A DNA stretch of 27,680 nucleotides, from positions 1 to 27,680 of the forward strand of contig JBFHGX010000038.1 of assembly GCA_041582875.1 (NCBI GenBank), in the 5' to 3' direction. Source of the DNA: UBA6244 sp041582875. GTDB lineage: Bacteria > Bacteroidota > Bacteroidia > Bacteroidales > F082. The notes beneath the pieces are model-generated. The model saw only the letters and a list, made by a program, of their open reading frames with translations, ran no database searches and was not told where the DNA came from. Shown here piece by piece: positions 1-8,642 of the stretch (the stretch's first letter is position 1; every line of letters begins with the position of its first letter). The position numbers and the translations under genes were made by a program.

Positions 1-317
1 GTCCGCCATTTCTGTCTTAGTATAAGCAGGAAAATGGAAAAGGCCGTGCCAGCATGTCCGATACCAATCCACCAAACAAAGTTGATGATGGCATATCCCC
101 AAGCCACGTTGTTGTTGAGTCCCCAGGTGCCGATTCCTGTGCTGATGGTGTTATAAAAACCCCATGACCCCCAGGCCATGGCAATAATGGAGAGGCCGGC
201 CGTTATCCACCACCAAAGGGGTGTTTTTGCATCGAGTGGCCTGAGTACATCACGGCTAACATCGCTATAGCTTTTGTCTCCCTTGATTAATATTCCTCTA
301 ACTCTGGTATTGTACAT
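1..317 (-). CDS. actC: Alternative complex III membrane subunit ActC (NrfD/PsrC-like), 5' part only
   Basis: The first 105 codons are present; the rest lies beyond the window's left edge. The ATG at 317 follows the actB stop by 24 bases, so it is the third gene of the act operon. The visible protein starts MYNTRVRGILIKG and has two hydrophobic segments, one around WWWITAGLSIIAMAWGSWGF and one around YAIINFVWWIGIGHAGTAFS. The second matches the quinol-side helices of NrfD/PsrC-family subunits, including the conserved WIGIGHAGT stretch. In alternative complex III, ActC is a polytopic inner-membrane subunit involved in menaquinol oxidation together with ActB. The family assignment rests on this fragment plus its position after ActA and ActB. 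A generic NrfD subunit is the alternative, but the cluster context makes ActC much more likely. Confidence 0.9.
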   Translation of the reverse strand, partial: MYNTRVRGILIKGDKSYSDVSRDVLRPLDAKTPLWWWITAGLSIIAMAWGSWGFYNTISTGIGTWGLNNNVAWGYAIINFVWWIGIGHAGTAFSIFLLILRQKWR

Positions 318-341
318 GTTATCAGTTTTTTTTGTTCAATA

Positions 342-3290
342 CTATGCTTCTGTATTTCTAACTCTGGTCAAATAGCTCGTGGAAGGTAAGGTGTGCAGAT
401 GCTCCAGCAAGTGGTACATGCGATCTTCCTTAACCAATTGACTTACTTCGCTATCTTTTTTTAGCAGATTACCAAACTGAATTGCATCAGCCGGGCAGCT
501 TTGCTGACAAGCCACTTTTATTTCGCCTTCTCGCAGTTCGCGGTCTTCCATTTTGGCTACTAGTTTTTTCTCTTGGATGCGTTGTACGCACAACGAGCAT
601 TTTTCGACCACTCCTCTTTGGCGAACAATTACATCCGGATTCAACACCATTCGGCCCAATTCGCTGTTCATGTTAAAGTCGAACTTATTGTTGTTGGTGA
701 ATTCGAACCAGTTGAACCTGCGTACTTTGTACGGACAGTTGTTGATACAGTAGCGCGTTCCAATACAGCGATTATAGGCCATTTGGTTCAGACCTTCAGT
801 GCTGTGGTTGGTAGCTGCTACTGGACAAACATTTTCGCAAGGAGCATTATCGCAATGCTGGCACATGACTGGCATGTGATAAACTTCCGGATTTTCTTCG
901 TCCCGAGAGTAGTAACGATCAATTCGCATCCAGTGCATTATGCGTCGGTTTTTCACCTGTTCTTTACCGATAACGGGTACATTGTTTTCCGATTGACAAG
1001 CAATTACACAGTTTCCACATCCGGTACAACTGTTCAGGTCGATGGACATTCCCCAATGAAGGCCGTCGTATTGTACTTTGTTGTATAATGTTACATTGTG
1101 TTTTTCATCAAAAAGATGCTGCTCGTTTCCGGCATGCGGGTTTTCAATCAATTCAGGCAAGGTAGTTTCGCGAACAATGGCACGACCTTCCATGTCGTGA
1201 TGGGTTTGTGTGGTCGCTATCGGATAAGTCTTTCCGCTGATCTTTTCAATGATCAGCTCATTTCCCAACATCGACGGCAAACTTGCAGAAGCATTCATCA
1301 GAGGGAAAGCGTTTTGTCCTACATGATCACCCGCTTTTCCAGCTGAAGTCCGTCCGAATCCAACTGCGATAGCGGCAGTTCCTTCCGGTTGACCGGGCTG
1401 CACCAAAACAGGGATCTCAAATAGACCATTCACACTGACTACATCTTCTAGTTTTAAGTCGTGTTCTTCAGCGTACTTCGTTGAAATACACAGGTAGTTG
1501 TCCCACGTAGCCGTAGTAATGGGGTCGGGCATTTCTAATAACCAAGGATTGTTGGTGTATTTACCAATACCTATGGAAATTTTCTCGTACAAAACAGCCT
1601 CTAAACCATTTCTGCTTCCGGGTTTAACTGTCTTTAATAGTTGTGGTCGGTATTCTGGTGTTTCGTTTACCGAAATTTCATATGAATATATACCGTCGTG
1701 TTTGGCTTTGTTAAAGAATTGAGTAAAGTTACCTGTGTGATTATCGCGAGTTTGAACTTCTTTTTCCCAATTTTTTTCCATGTAGGTGGCAAAATCCTGT
1801 GTTTGCCCCATCCATGTTAACAAGTTGTCTTCAAACTGCCGGGTGTTGAAAATAGGGCGAATGGCAGGTTGTACAATGCTTAAATGACCTTTTACAGGTT
1901 CGGCATCGCCCCACGACTCCAGATAATTGTTGTTGGTAGCAATGATGTTACATAATTTGGCAGTTTCGTCCATGGTGTCGCTAAACGATACCTTGAATCC
2001 TGTTTTTTCTAATCCGGAAACGAAATCTTTACCATTAAAATAATCGTAGGCAGGATTTACATTGTATACCATCAATCCACCAATGGTACCGGCATTCATG
2101 TCTTTAACCAATTGAGCCATTGCTGCATCATTACCTTGTTTAAGGTAGATGGGTGCATTCAGGTCGAGGGTAGTGCCATAATTTTCCAACTCGTTATTAA
2201 TGGCGTTTACAATGAGTTGTATGTTTACATCATTGGTTCCAGATACCACCAGTGACCTGCCTTTGTTTTTCAACAAATCAATGCTCACTTGCTTGATGTC
2301 CACGGGTGAAGCGGCAGCAGGGTAGGTGGTGGCTCCTGTTGTTTCGGCAATAGCATTATATAGGTTTAGCAATACCAAGGCTTCGTCGGAGGGCTTGATG
2401 GCATATCTGTAATCAGCATTCGATCCAGTGAGTGAAAGGCTGCTTTCGAATTGATAACTGCGTGACATGTCGCGGTTACCTTTATTTAATTTGCGGTTAG
2501 CTGAATATTGCTTGGTAAAGGTGGTGGGCATCAACCACGTTCCTAGGTAATCTGCATTAAAACCAACAATAATTTTGGCTTGATCAAATTTGTAGTTTGG
2601 GATTTCGGCTTGGCCAAAATTGAGTTCGTGTGCTTTACGGATGGCTGCCATACTCACCGGGTCGTACATAATCCATTCCACATTAGGATAAGTGGTTACG
2701 AATTCACCAATAAGTGCCTTGGTTGAAGGGCTAATAATGGTTGAGGTGAGTAATACAACCTTTTTACCCGAATCTTTTAATGCGTGCAATTGAGCTACCA
2801 TTTTGTCATCCACATCTTGCCAGGTAGCTGTGTTTCCATCAATATAGGGACTTTTTAATCGGGCATCATCATATAAGTTAAGAACAGAAGCCTGAACTTT
2901 CGCATTGGTACCTCCTTTAGAAAGCGGCGAAAGCTCATTCCCTTCAATTTTTATCGGACGGTTTTCTCTGGTTTTCACTAGAATACTACAGTAGTCTGTA
3001 CCATCAAAAAAGGTAGATGCAAAGAAGTTTGGAACGCCCGGAATTAACTCCTCGGGTTGATTTAGCAATGGTATCGCTTTCCGGACGGGCATTTGGCAGC
3101 TGCTCACAAGAGCAACTGCGCTTACTGAAAAACCAAGCATTTTAAGGAAGTCGCGTCGGCTTGACTTACCTTTTACTTCGGTTTCGTCGAGACCCTCGAT
3201 GGAAAATTCGGGAAGTGGTTTTTTGCTTTCAAGAACGGAAGATTGTTGTTCTTTATGGTTCTCAAGACTTTGCCAATAGATTTTTTCCAT
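342..3290 (-). CDS. actB: Alternative complex III iron-sulfur subunit ActB (molybdopterin-oxidoreductase-like plus ferredoxin domain fusion)
   Basis: This 982-residue protein carries a twin-arginine signal (SRRDFLKMLGF, RR at residues 45-46) followed by a lipobox-like LVSSC with Cys65. About 650 residues resemble the molybdopterin oxidoreductase fold, which in ActB proteins is known to lack the Mo cofactor. From about residue 753 a ferredoxin-like module follows with four Cys groups: CTGCGNCVIAC, CQHCDNAPCENVCP, CIGTRYCINNCP and CSLC...CQQSCP. The third group has Thr where a [4Fe-4S] site would have its second Cys. That leaves 15 ligands, matching the three [4Fe-4S] plus one [3Fe-4S] clusters described for this family. 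ActB passes electrons from menaquinol to the ActA hemes on the periplasmic side. It lies 41 bases after actA and 24 before actC. Confidence 0.95.
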   Translation of the reverse strand: MEKIYWQSLENHKEQQSSVLESKKPLPEFSIEGLDETEVKGKSSRRDFLKMLGFSVSAVALVSSCQMPVRKAIPLLNQPEELIPGVPNFFASTFFDGTDYCSILVKTRENRPIKIEGNELSPLSKGGTNAKVQASVLNLYDDARLKSPYIDGNTATWQDVDDKMVAQLHALKDSGKKVVLLTSTIISPSTKALIGEFVTTYPNVEWIMYDPVSMAAIRKAHELNFGQAEIPNYKFDQAKIIVGFNADYLGTWLMPTTFTKQYSANRKLNKGNRDMSRSYQFESSLSLTGSNADYRYAIKPSDEALVLLNLYNAIAETTGATTYPAAASPVDIKQVSIDLLKNKGRSLVVSGTNDVNIQLIVNAINNELENYGTTLDLNAPIYLKQGNDAAMAQLVKDMNAGTIGGLMVYNVNPAYDYFNGKDFVSGLEKTGFKVSFSDTMDETAKLCNIIATNNNYLESWGDAEPVKGHLSIVQPAIRPIFNTRQFEDNLLTWMGQTQDFATYMEKNWEKEVQTRDNHTGNFTQFFNKAKHDGIYSYEISVNETPEYRPQLLKTVKPGSRNGLEAVLYEKISIGIGKYTNNPWLLEMPDPITTATWDNYLCISTKYAEEHDLKLEDVVSVNGLFEIPVLVQPGQPEGTAAIAVGFGRTSAGKAGDHVGQNAFPLMNASASLPSMLGNELIIEKISGKTYPIATTQTHHDMEGRAIVRETTLPELIENPHAGNEQHLFDEKHNVTLYNKVQYDGLHWGMSIDLNSCTGCGNCVIACQSENNVPVIGKEQVKNRRIMHWMRIDRYYSRDEENPEVYHMPVMCQHCDNAPCENVCPVAATNHSTEGLNQMAYNRCIGTRYCINNCPYKVRRFNWFEFTNNNKFDFNMNSELGRMVLNPDVIVRQRGVVEKCSLCVQRIQEKKLVAKMEDRELREGEIKVACQQSCPADAIQFGNLLKKDSEVSQLVKEDRMYHLLEHLHTLPSTSYLTRVRNTEA

Positions 3291-3331
3291 GGTATAGTTA
3301 TCTGGAGTAAATGATTATTCTTAATTATCTG

Positions 3332-4531
3332 TTAATAATGACATTTTTGACATTCATCACCGCCAATATCCTGAACAGTAACTGAAGTCATTTCACCAGC
3401 TTTCATTTTTTGATGCAATTTGGTGTATTGCTCATAAAACTTATTGCTGGCAAATTGTACCGATTGGGTACGGTGGCATTCGATGCACCAACCCATACTC
3501 AAGTCGCTTACCTGAATGATTTCATCCATTTTTTCAACTTCGCCATGACATTGCTGACAGTCGATTTTACCCACATTTACATGTTGTGCATGGTTAAAGT
3601 ATACATGATCAGGTAGGTTATGCACTTTTATCCATTCTATGGGTTTGTTGTTCTCAATGGCAGTATAAATTTTCGCAATTTCTTCTGTGCCTGTTTTTTT
3701 GCCTTTTTTAACCTGTGCGTGACAATTCATGCAAGTTTCCACGGGAGGAATTCCGGCATGCATACTTTTGTCGGCGGTAAAGTGACAATATTTACAATCG
3801 ATTTTGTTTTGTTCTACGTGCACTTTATGCGAGAAGGCGATAGGTTGATCAGGCTGATAATATTGTTGACGCCCCAGACTTACCGCTTCCACAAAAGTTA
3901 ACTCACCAATAATTGCTAACGACACCAAGATGATGACGATATGAATCCACCTGGCCTTAACCAGTTTGCTAATGGTGAGGTCAAAAATACTGATGACCAA
4001 AAGAACCATCATAATAATAAAGGTAGATCGCATGTTACGACGTTGATCACGCTTCATTTCTGCCAGAAGCTTTACCGTTTCATCAGCTGCAGCCATTTCT
4101 TCATCGGATACAGAGGTAGTTTCCGTTGTAGCAATTTCACCTCCTTCAATTTTGCCATCATTAGCAATATATCGCAAAATACCCTTAACCTGATCATCGG
4201 TTAGGTTGTGTGCAGGCATGGGAATTTTGAGGTTTTCTTCGAATACCTGAATGGCCAATTCGTCTCCTGACTGAACCAGTGCCTGAGAGTTTTGAATAAA
4301 TTTTATCAGCCAACCCTCTTCTCTTTTTTCAGTAACACCTTTTAGGTCAGGACCAACCAGTTTTCCTCCGCCAATGGTGTGACATGCCTTACATTGCTGA
4401 AAATTCTTTTCGTCTTCAGCTGTCTGACTTTTTAGAAGGGGGGTGGTGAGAAGGAGTAGGGCTAAAAATGCAAGACGTACTAACGCCCTGTAATTCAGTG
4501 TTTGTTTACCAGCAATACCGTTTATGATCAT
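3332..4531 (-). CDS. actA: Alternative complex III multiheme cytochrome c subunit ActA with fused N-terminal monoheme domain
   Basis: The 399-residue protein has six CXXCH heme motifs: CKACH (47-51), CKYCH (246-250), CMNCH (267-271), CQQCH (325-329), CIECH (349-353) and CQKCH (394-398). Residues 1-36 look like a signal peptide. Residues about 40-125 form a small class I cytochrome c with a probable Met axial ligand at M105 (IPMP). An acidic linker follows, then two hydrophobic stretches (171-189 and 195-215). The last five hemes form the usual ActA pentaheme domain. ActA takes electrons from ActB and passes them on to a cytochrome c or an oxidase. It is the first gene of the cluster. A TAnnTTTG-type box lies about 90 bases upstream at 4618-4625. 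The fused N-terminal heme is an extra compared with a pentaheme-only ActA. Confidence 0.92.
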   Translation of the reverse strand: MIINGIAGKQTLNYRALVRLAFLALLLLTTPLLKSQTAEDEKNFQQCKACHTIGGGKLVGPDLKGVTEKREEGWLIKFIQNSQALVQSGDELAIQVFEENLKIPMPAHNLTDDQVKGILRYIANDGKIEGGEIATTETTSVSDEEMAAADETVKLLAEMKRDQRRNMRSTFIIMMVLLVISIFDLTISKLVKARWIHIVIILVSLAIIGELTFVEAVSLGRQQYYQPDQPIAFSHKVHVEQNKIDCKYCHFTADKSMHAGIPPVETCMNCHAQVKKGKKTGTEEIAKIYTAIENNKPIEWIKVHNLPDHVYFNHAQHVNVGKIDCQQCHGEVEKMDEIIQVSDLSMGWCIECHRTQSVQFASNKFYEQYTKLHQKMKAGEMTSVTVQDIGGDECQKCHY

Positions 4532-4617
4532 GGTGTAAAGATTATCAAATAAATGGCGAATTTTATTATTAAAAATGATCTGTTAAAATTATGTTAATTC
4601 ATTGTAATATGAAAGCT

Positions 4618-4625
4618 CAAAAATA
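4618..4625 (-). promoter_or_regulatory. Possible -7 box upstream of actA
   Basis: On the minus strand this reads TATTTTTG, a match to the Bacteroidetes -7 consensus TAnnTTTG, 87 bases before the actA start. No TTG lies at the expected -33 distance. The 278-base gap (4532-4809) is AT-rich, so a chance match is quite possible. Nothing else recognisable was seen in that gap. Confidence 0.3.
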
Positions 4626-4809
4626 TTTATTTTTTGCAAACAATTCGTTAATTAGGTAACAAAATGCGTAAATAGTTTGTAACTTATTGCTTTTCAAATG
4701 AATAATATCTCATAGTTTGTCGTACTAGAATAGAAGTGCAATTGCGCTTGCTTGATTTGCTATTTTATTTCATGAAATTGTATTGAGCTTTGGAGCAATT
4801 TTGACATAA

Positions 4810-5637
4810 CTACCAGCTTCCGCCTGCACCTCCTCCGCCAAAGCTACCTCCTCCGAATCCACTAAATCCGCCACCAAAACCGCTGCTTCCACCAAATCCT
4901 GATGAACCTGAAGACCCTCCGCTGAAATTACTCCAGCTGCCTCCATGTGATCTGTTTCCAAGCATACTGCCTAAAAATAAGGCGGTCCACAAGCTGCTGT
5001 TTGAACTGCCGCCAATGCCGTAAGAATTTTTTTGCCCACGTCCTATAAGCATGATAATCACAAAGATGATGATAAAAGGAATAATGCCAATAAACCAGGG
5101 TGCCTGATTAGCTTTGTTGTATCCTTTGGCAGAGATTTCTCCGGAAGCCAGTTGCATTAATACATCAGTCGCCTGATCGATACCCTGATAGTAGTTCTCT
5201 TGTTTGAAATTTGGGATCATTTCATTGTCAACAATCTTTTTAGCGGTGGCATCCGGGATAATTCCTTCTAAACCATAGCCTGTGGCAATAAATGCTTTGC
5301 CATTATCAAAACTACTGTATCTTGGTTTTACCAGTACAACAAGGCCATTATTAAAATCTTTTTGACCTACCTGCCATTTTTGGCCAATGGCATAAGCAAA
5401 GCCGGCGGCATCGTACCCTTCTAACGATTTAATTGTGACTACAACAATTTGGTTGGATGTGGTATCGTTGAAATAGCGCAGTTTGTATTCGAGTGCTTCT
5501 CTTTCCTTTATGGTGAGGATTTGAGCCAGATCATTTACAAGTTTTGGAGGGGTGGGCCTGACAGGTATATCTTGTGCTACAAGTTGAATACAAGTCAAAA
5601 AAACAACTGTCAGGGAAATTAGTTTTGAAAAACGCAT
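4810..5637 (-). CDS. Secreted TPM-domain membrane protein, YgcG family
   Basis: This 275-residue protein begins with a signal peptide ending near LVAQ (residues 1-22). A TPM domain (TPM_phosphatase/Psb32-like) follows at about 33-165, including VNDLAQILTIKEREAL, NQIVVVTIKSLEGYD and FIATGYGLEGIIPD. One transmembrane segment lies near 182-199 (FIGIIPFIIIFVIIMLIG). The C-terminal tail from about 230 is almost entirely Gly, Ser and Phe and ends GGGGAGGSW, a hallmark of YgcG-type proteins. The TPM domain would face the periplasm and the tail the cytoplasm. The biochemical role of the bacterial family is not settled; phosphatase activity is reported only for some plant relatives. It follows a shorter TPM gene by 15 bases and is the last gene of the lemA-TPM-TPM operon. 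Confidence 0.85.
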   Translation of the reverse strand: MRFSKLISLTVVFLTCIQLVAQDIPVRPTPPKLVNDLAQILTIKEREALEYKLRYFNDTTSNQIVVVTIKSLEGYDAAGFAYAIGQKWQVGQKDFNNGLVVLVKPRYSSFDNGKAFIATGYGLEGIIPDATAKKIVDNEMIPNFKQENYYQGIDQATDVLMQLASGEISAKGYNKANQAPWFIGIIPFIIIFVIIMLIGRGQKNSYGIGGSSNSSLWTALFLGSMLGNRSHGGSWSNFSGGSSGSSGFGGSSGFGGGFSGFGGGSFGGGGAGGSW

Positions 5638-5652
5638 AAATTGAATTGTATT

Positions 5653-6093
5653 TTAACCAAATGAAATTTCATCGGTGAGTTCGTTGATGTCGTCGATATG
5701 ATGCGGGAAGTGCTTTTTTAACTTAAGACCGGCCTGTTCGATTCCTTCGATCAAACCTTGCGTAAATTGTCCTTCTCGGAAACGGACGGCCATGAGCTCC
5801 TTGGTTTCTGCCCAAAAGTTTTCAGGAACTTCCTTGTTGATACCTTCATCGCCAATGATGGCGAATTTTTTGCTTTCAACGGCTAAGTAAAATAACACAC
5901 CATTTCGAAGGTTGGTTTGTTCCATTTTTAGTTTTGTAAAAATATAGGCAGCCCGGTCGAGTACATCTCCATGGCATTCCGATTCAAGGTGTACCCTGAT
6001 TTCTCCTGAAGTGTCGTTTTCTGCATTGAGAATGGCTTTTTTAATGGCCGTTTTATCTTCTCTCGAAAAAAAATTTTTGGCATCTGCACTCAT
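5653..6093 (-). CDS. Short TPM-domain protein without signal peptide or anchor
   Basis: This 146-residue protein consists of little more than one TPM domain, shown by GEIRVHLESECHGDVLDRA, NGVLFYLAVESKKFAIIGD and GINKEVPENFW. No signal peptide or transmembrane segment is visible, so it is probably cytoplasmic or bound peripherally to the membrane. It lies between lemA (19-base gap) and the secreted TPM gene (15-base gap). LemA next to one or two TPM proteins is a recurrent Bacteroidetes arrangement, so the three products probably act together at the membrane. The molecular function is unknown. Confidence 0.8.
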   Translation of the reverse strand: MSADAKNFFSREDKTAIKKAILNAENDTSGEIRVHLESECHGDVLDRAAYIFTKLKMEQTNLRNGVLFYLAVESKKFAIIGDEGINKEVPENFWAETKELMAVRFREGQFTQGLIEGIEQAGLKLKKHFPHHIDDINELTDEISFG

Positions 6094-6112
6094 GATAATA
6101 ATTTATTTGTAG

Positions 6113-6706
6113 TTAAAAAGATACTTTGGGGGCTGTATTTGCTCCTGCTTGAGCAGAGAAATATGGTTTAGCTTCGAATCCAAATAATCCTGATAACATA
6201 TTTTTTGGAAACAACTTGATATAGGTGTTGTATTCTTTTGTTTCTTCGTTAAACTTTTGTCTTTCAACTGTTATTCTGTTTTCAGTTCCTTCCAGTTGTG
6301 CTTGAAGTTCAAGGAAATTCTGGTTGGCTTTGAGGTCAGGGTATTTTTCAACCACAACCATGAGTCGCGACAAAGCTCCGGTAAGTCCTTCCTGCGCTTG
6401 TTGGAACTGGGCAAATGATTGAGCATTGAGGTTGTTGGCATCAATATTTACAGATGTCGCTTTGGCACGGGCATTAATTACGCCTTCGAGGGTTTCTTTT
6501 TCATGTCCGGCATAACCTTTCACTACCTCCACTAAATTGGGAATCAGGTCGGCACGGCGCTGATAGACGTTTTCTACCTGAGCCCATTGACCGTCAACTT
6601 TTTCTGACATGGTTACCATGTCGTTAAAGCTGCCTTTAAGCGATGAGTAGGTCCAAATGCCAAGCACAGCTATTACGATTATTGCTATTATCCAGCCTTT
6701 TTTCAT
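6113..6706 (-). CDS. lemA: LemA family protein
   Basis: This 197-residue protein has one N-terminal transmembrane helix (KGWIIAIIVIAVLGIWTY). The LemA signature YQRRADLIPNLVEVVKGYAG follows, and then a helical, coiled-coil-like body (about 60-165). The length and architecture match the family, whose members sit in the membrane with a short N-terminal tail and a long helical domain. The biochemical role is not established. It is the first gene of the operon with two TPM genes. No clear TAnnTTTG box was found in the 178 bases upstream (6707-6884). Confidence 0.9.
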   Translation of the reverse strand: MKKGWIIAIIVIAVLGIWTYSSLKGSFNDMVTMSEKVDGQWAQVENVYQRRADLIPNLVEVVKGYAGHEKETLEGVINARAKATSVNIDANNLNAQSFAQFQQAQEGLTGALSRLMVVVEKYPDLKANQNFLELQAQLEGTENRITVERQKFNEETKEYNTYIKLFPKNMLSGLFGFEAKPYFSAQAGANTAPKVSF

Positions 6707-6884
6707 TGTTTCTGAGTTTTTTTATGAATTGATGATTAATTATTACATGTGAATAATCCTTATGATTCGATGTCCTGACATGGCAATTCAAATCGAGACA
6801 GTTTGCTAAATTAGTGGAATTTTTTATACCGGCTATTTTGAATGACGGTTAAACTATAAAATGACAGTAATATTGAACCCGGAA

Positions 6885-7955
6885 TTAGAAACCTACTAGT
6901 AATCCAACACCACCCACCAATAAACCAACGGCCATGTTGATGAGCTTTACGGTAACAAATCCCCGACGTGTTTCGGCTAAAAGAGGAATGCTACCATGGC
7001 CATCCTGAACGATCGAAGATGCCAATAATATACTTAGTGGTAAATCGCCTGAAGCAAACAAAATGACAAAAACAAGATGAGGTCCCGATTCGGGAACCAC
7101 ACCAACCAAGACTGCAATGACAAGCACAATAAACAGATTATCGTTAATAAGCTCCTCCAAATTTAGGTAGTGGTTTATGAAATGCAAGAATGCCAAGGTG
7201 CCAAAAGTCCAGAGAAAAACCCGTAGGAAGTGTTTTTTAATCACGTGTTTCCACAAGTGATCCGACAAGAAGTGGTCGTTCACTGTGAAAACAATAAATA
7301 AAGAAATTATGCTAACCACAATAAAGGTCATCCTGATCCATTCGGGATGTTCGTGCACATCCATCGAAGGTAAATTCATTAGATCGTGGCCATGGCCATG
7401 ATCGTGTGAAAAAAGTACAAATGCCAATATTCCGGATAGAAATACAAGTATTCCAAACCTTAAAAAGCTGATGTTTTTAATTTGAAGTGCAATGGATTTA
7501 AAGCTGAAATGTCCTTTTTCCATGGCTTCCTGATGCAACTCAAAATGCTTGTCGGGGCATGATTCAACAAGTTTTTGTTTGTAGAAATATTGAACGACAA
7601 ATCCGGTGATAATGGCGATAACAAAAATGACAAGGTGTATAAGTACAGCTGTTTCGGGAATGATGGAGAACATAAAAAAAGCTTCATCTCCCGAAGTGGC
7701 GATCATGGTGGCCACCAATGCTCCTATGCCGATGACGTTGTGAACATAGAGTGATACAGCGGTATATGCGCCCAGACATCCAGGAATAATTCCTAAAACA
7801 GCCCCAAAAAGGATTTGCTTCCAGACACTTTGTTTAAGTCCCTTACTCCAAAGTCCATGAGTGAAAACATTCAGGTATTCGATGATTAACATCATCGCCA
7901 AGACGAATAGTGTTATGGTAACCGTTTGTTGTAGAATAGATAGTATTTGATCCAT
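6885..7955 (-). CDS. Putative 10-TM heavy-metal/manganese exporter (ArsP_2-like family)
   Basis: The 356-residue protein is largely hydrophobic with about ten predicted membrane helices. Two halves carry similar motifs: GIIPGCLGAYTAVSLYVH with ATSGDEAFFMF (about 55-96) and GVVPESGPHLVFVILFASGD near the C-terminus. This is the pattern of an inverted-repeat transporter. A loop between the halves is rich in metal-binding residues (HDHGHGHD at 184-191, then HEH at 201-203). These traits fit the family annotated as putative manganese transporter or arsenic-efflux ArsP_2. Substrate and direction are inferred from the family and the histidine loop, not shown by the sequence. It is transcribed divergently from the Rrf2 regulator, 233 bases away, which makes that regulator a possible controller. 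A CAAATGTA box (minus strand TACATTTG) lies 20 bases upstream. Confidence 0.72.
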   Translation of the reverse strand: MDQILSILQQTVTITLFVLAMMLIIEYLNVFTHGLWSKGLKQSVWKQILFGAVLGIIPGCLGAYTAVSLYVHNVIGIGALVATMIATSGDEAFFMFSIIPETAVLIHLVIFVIAIITGFVVQYFYKQKLVESCPDKHFELHQEAMEKGHFSFKSIALQIKNISFLRFGILVFLSGILAFVLFSHDHGHGHDLMNLPSMDVHEHPEWIRMTFIVVSIISLFIVFTVNDHFLSDHLWKHVIKKHFLRVFLWTFGTLAFLHFINHYLNLEELINDNLFIVLVIAVLVGVVPESGPHLVFVILFASGDLPLSILLASSIVQDGHGSIPLLAETRRGFVTVKLINMAVGLLVGGVGLLVGF

Positions 7956-7974
7956 GAGTCGTATTAAAAGAAGT

Positions 7975-7982
7975 CAAATGTA
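7975..7982 (-). promoter_or_regulatory. Probable -7 box for the putative metal exporter
   Basis: The minus strand reads TACATTTG, a full TAnnTTTG match, ending 20 bases before the ATG at 7955. No clear -33 TTG is present. The rest of the 7956-8188 gap shows no other clear site apart from a weak one-mismatch TATTTTCG box at 8159-8166 in front of the Rrf2 gene. Confidence 0.42.
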
Positions 7983-8188
7983 TAAATATTTAGCGGTGAA
8001 ACTCGAAAAAGATTTTTATCTGTTTTACAAAAAAAGCATGAGACAGATATTGACAATCTCTTGTCTTTGTTTTGCGCAGATCCGTGTAGGGTAGCCCTGT
8101 GGATATGTGGAGAGAGAAATACAAGATGTTAAATTTTTTAATCAGTAAAAATTATGTGTATTTTCGCCACTTAATTACCTATTTATAA

Positions 8189-8611
8189 ATGGCTAAGATT
8201 GTAAATATTTCTGAGGCAGTTTCCATTGGTTTGCACAGCATGGTTTTGGTGGCAAAGGCTCAAAAGCGGCAGATGAATGCCACCATTATTGCAGAGGTTA
8301 CTGGAAGTTCAAAGTACCATGTTTCTAAAATCCTTCAAAAACTCGTTAAGGATGGTTTTTTAACCTCCCAACGAGGTCCTGCAGGAGGATTTGAGTTAAC
8401 CAGGGCTCCTGAGCAAATAACCTTGTTGGAGGTGTTCGAATCTATCGAAGGAAAAATTGTTATTTCACGATGTCCATTGAACAAAGCCTGTCCTTTTGGA
8501 GATTGTATTTTTGAAGACCTTACCATGCGCATGACAGAACAGTTCCGCGATTATCTTCAGGATCATACTTTGGCCAATTATATGCTCAGAAAAGATGGAT
8601 CGAAGTATTGA
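8189..8611 (+). CDS. Rrf2 family transcriptional regulator, probably Fe-S-cluster sensing
   Basis: This 140-residue protein has an N-terminal winged helix-turn-helix typical of Rrf2 (GSSKYHVSKILQKLVKDGFL, then the wing RGPAGGFELTR). The region at 95-106 contains three cysteines, C95-X5-C101-X4-C106, placed like the [Fe-S] ligands of IscR and NsrR. It therefore probably senses nitric oxide, oxygen or cluster status. Which of these cannot be told from sequence. It converges on a truncated-hemoglobin gene 31 bases downstream and diverges from a putative metal exporter. The globin points to an NsrR-like NO response and the exporter to metal or redox control; both are inferences. A weak -7 box (TATTTTCG, one mismatch) lies at 8159-8166. 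Confidence 0.88.
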   Translation: MAKIVNISEAVSIGLHSMVLVAKAQKRQMNATIIAEVTGSSKYHVSKILQKLVKDGFLTSQRGPAGGFELTRAPEQITLLEVFESIEGKIVISRCPLNKACPFGDCIFEDLTMRMTEQFRDYLQDHTLANYMLRKDGSKY

Positions 8612-8642
8612 TTTGATTTCGAATGATACCCCCACACAACAG

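Noticed and set aside
573..1088. 171-residue open frame antisense to actB
   Set aside because: It mirrors the conserved ferredoxin region of actB, has no recognisable domain and no own start signals; a coding shadow.
4770..4961. 63-residue frame overlapping the tail of the YgcG-like gene
   Set aside because: It is a reading of the repetitive Gly/Ser tail in another frame; low-complexity artefact.
6770..6786. Short palindrome ATGTCCTGACAT downstream of the region before the exporter stop
   Set aside because: Five-base arms without a T-tract do not make a terminator and no regulator is suggested.
8041..8066. AGACA...TGTCT inverted repeat in the exporter-Rrf2 gap
   Set aside because: Only the outer five bases pair and the 16-base centre does not; too weak to call an operator.
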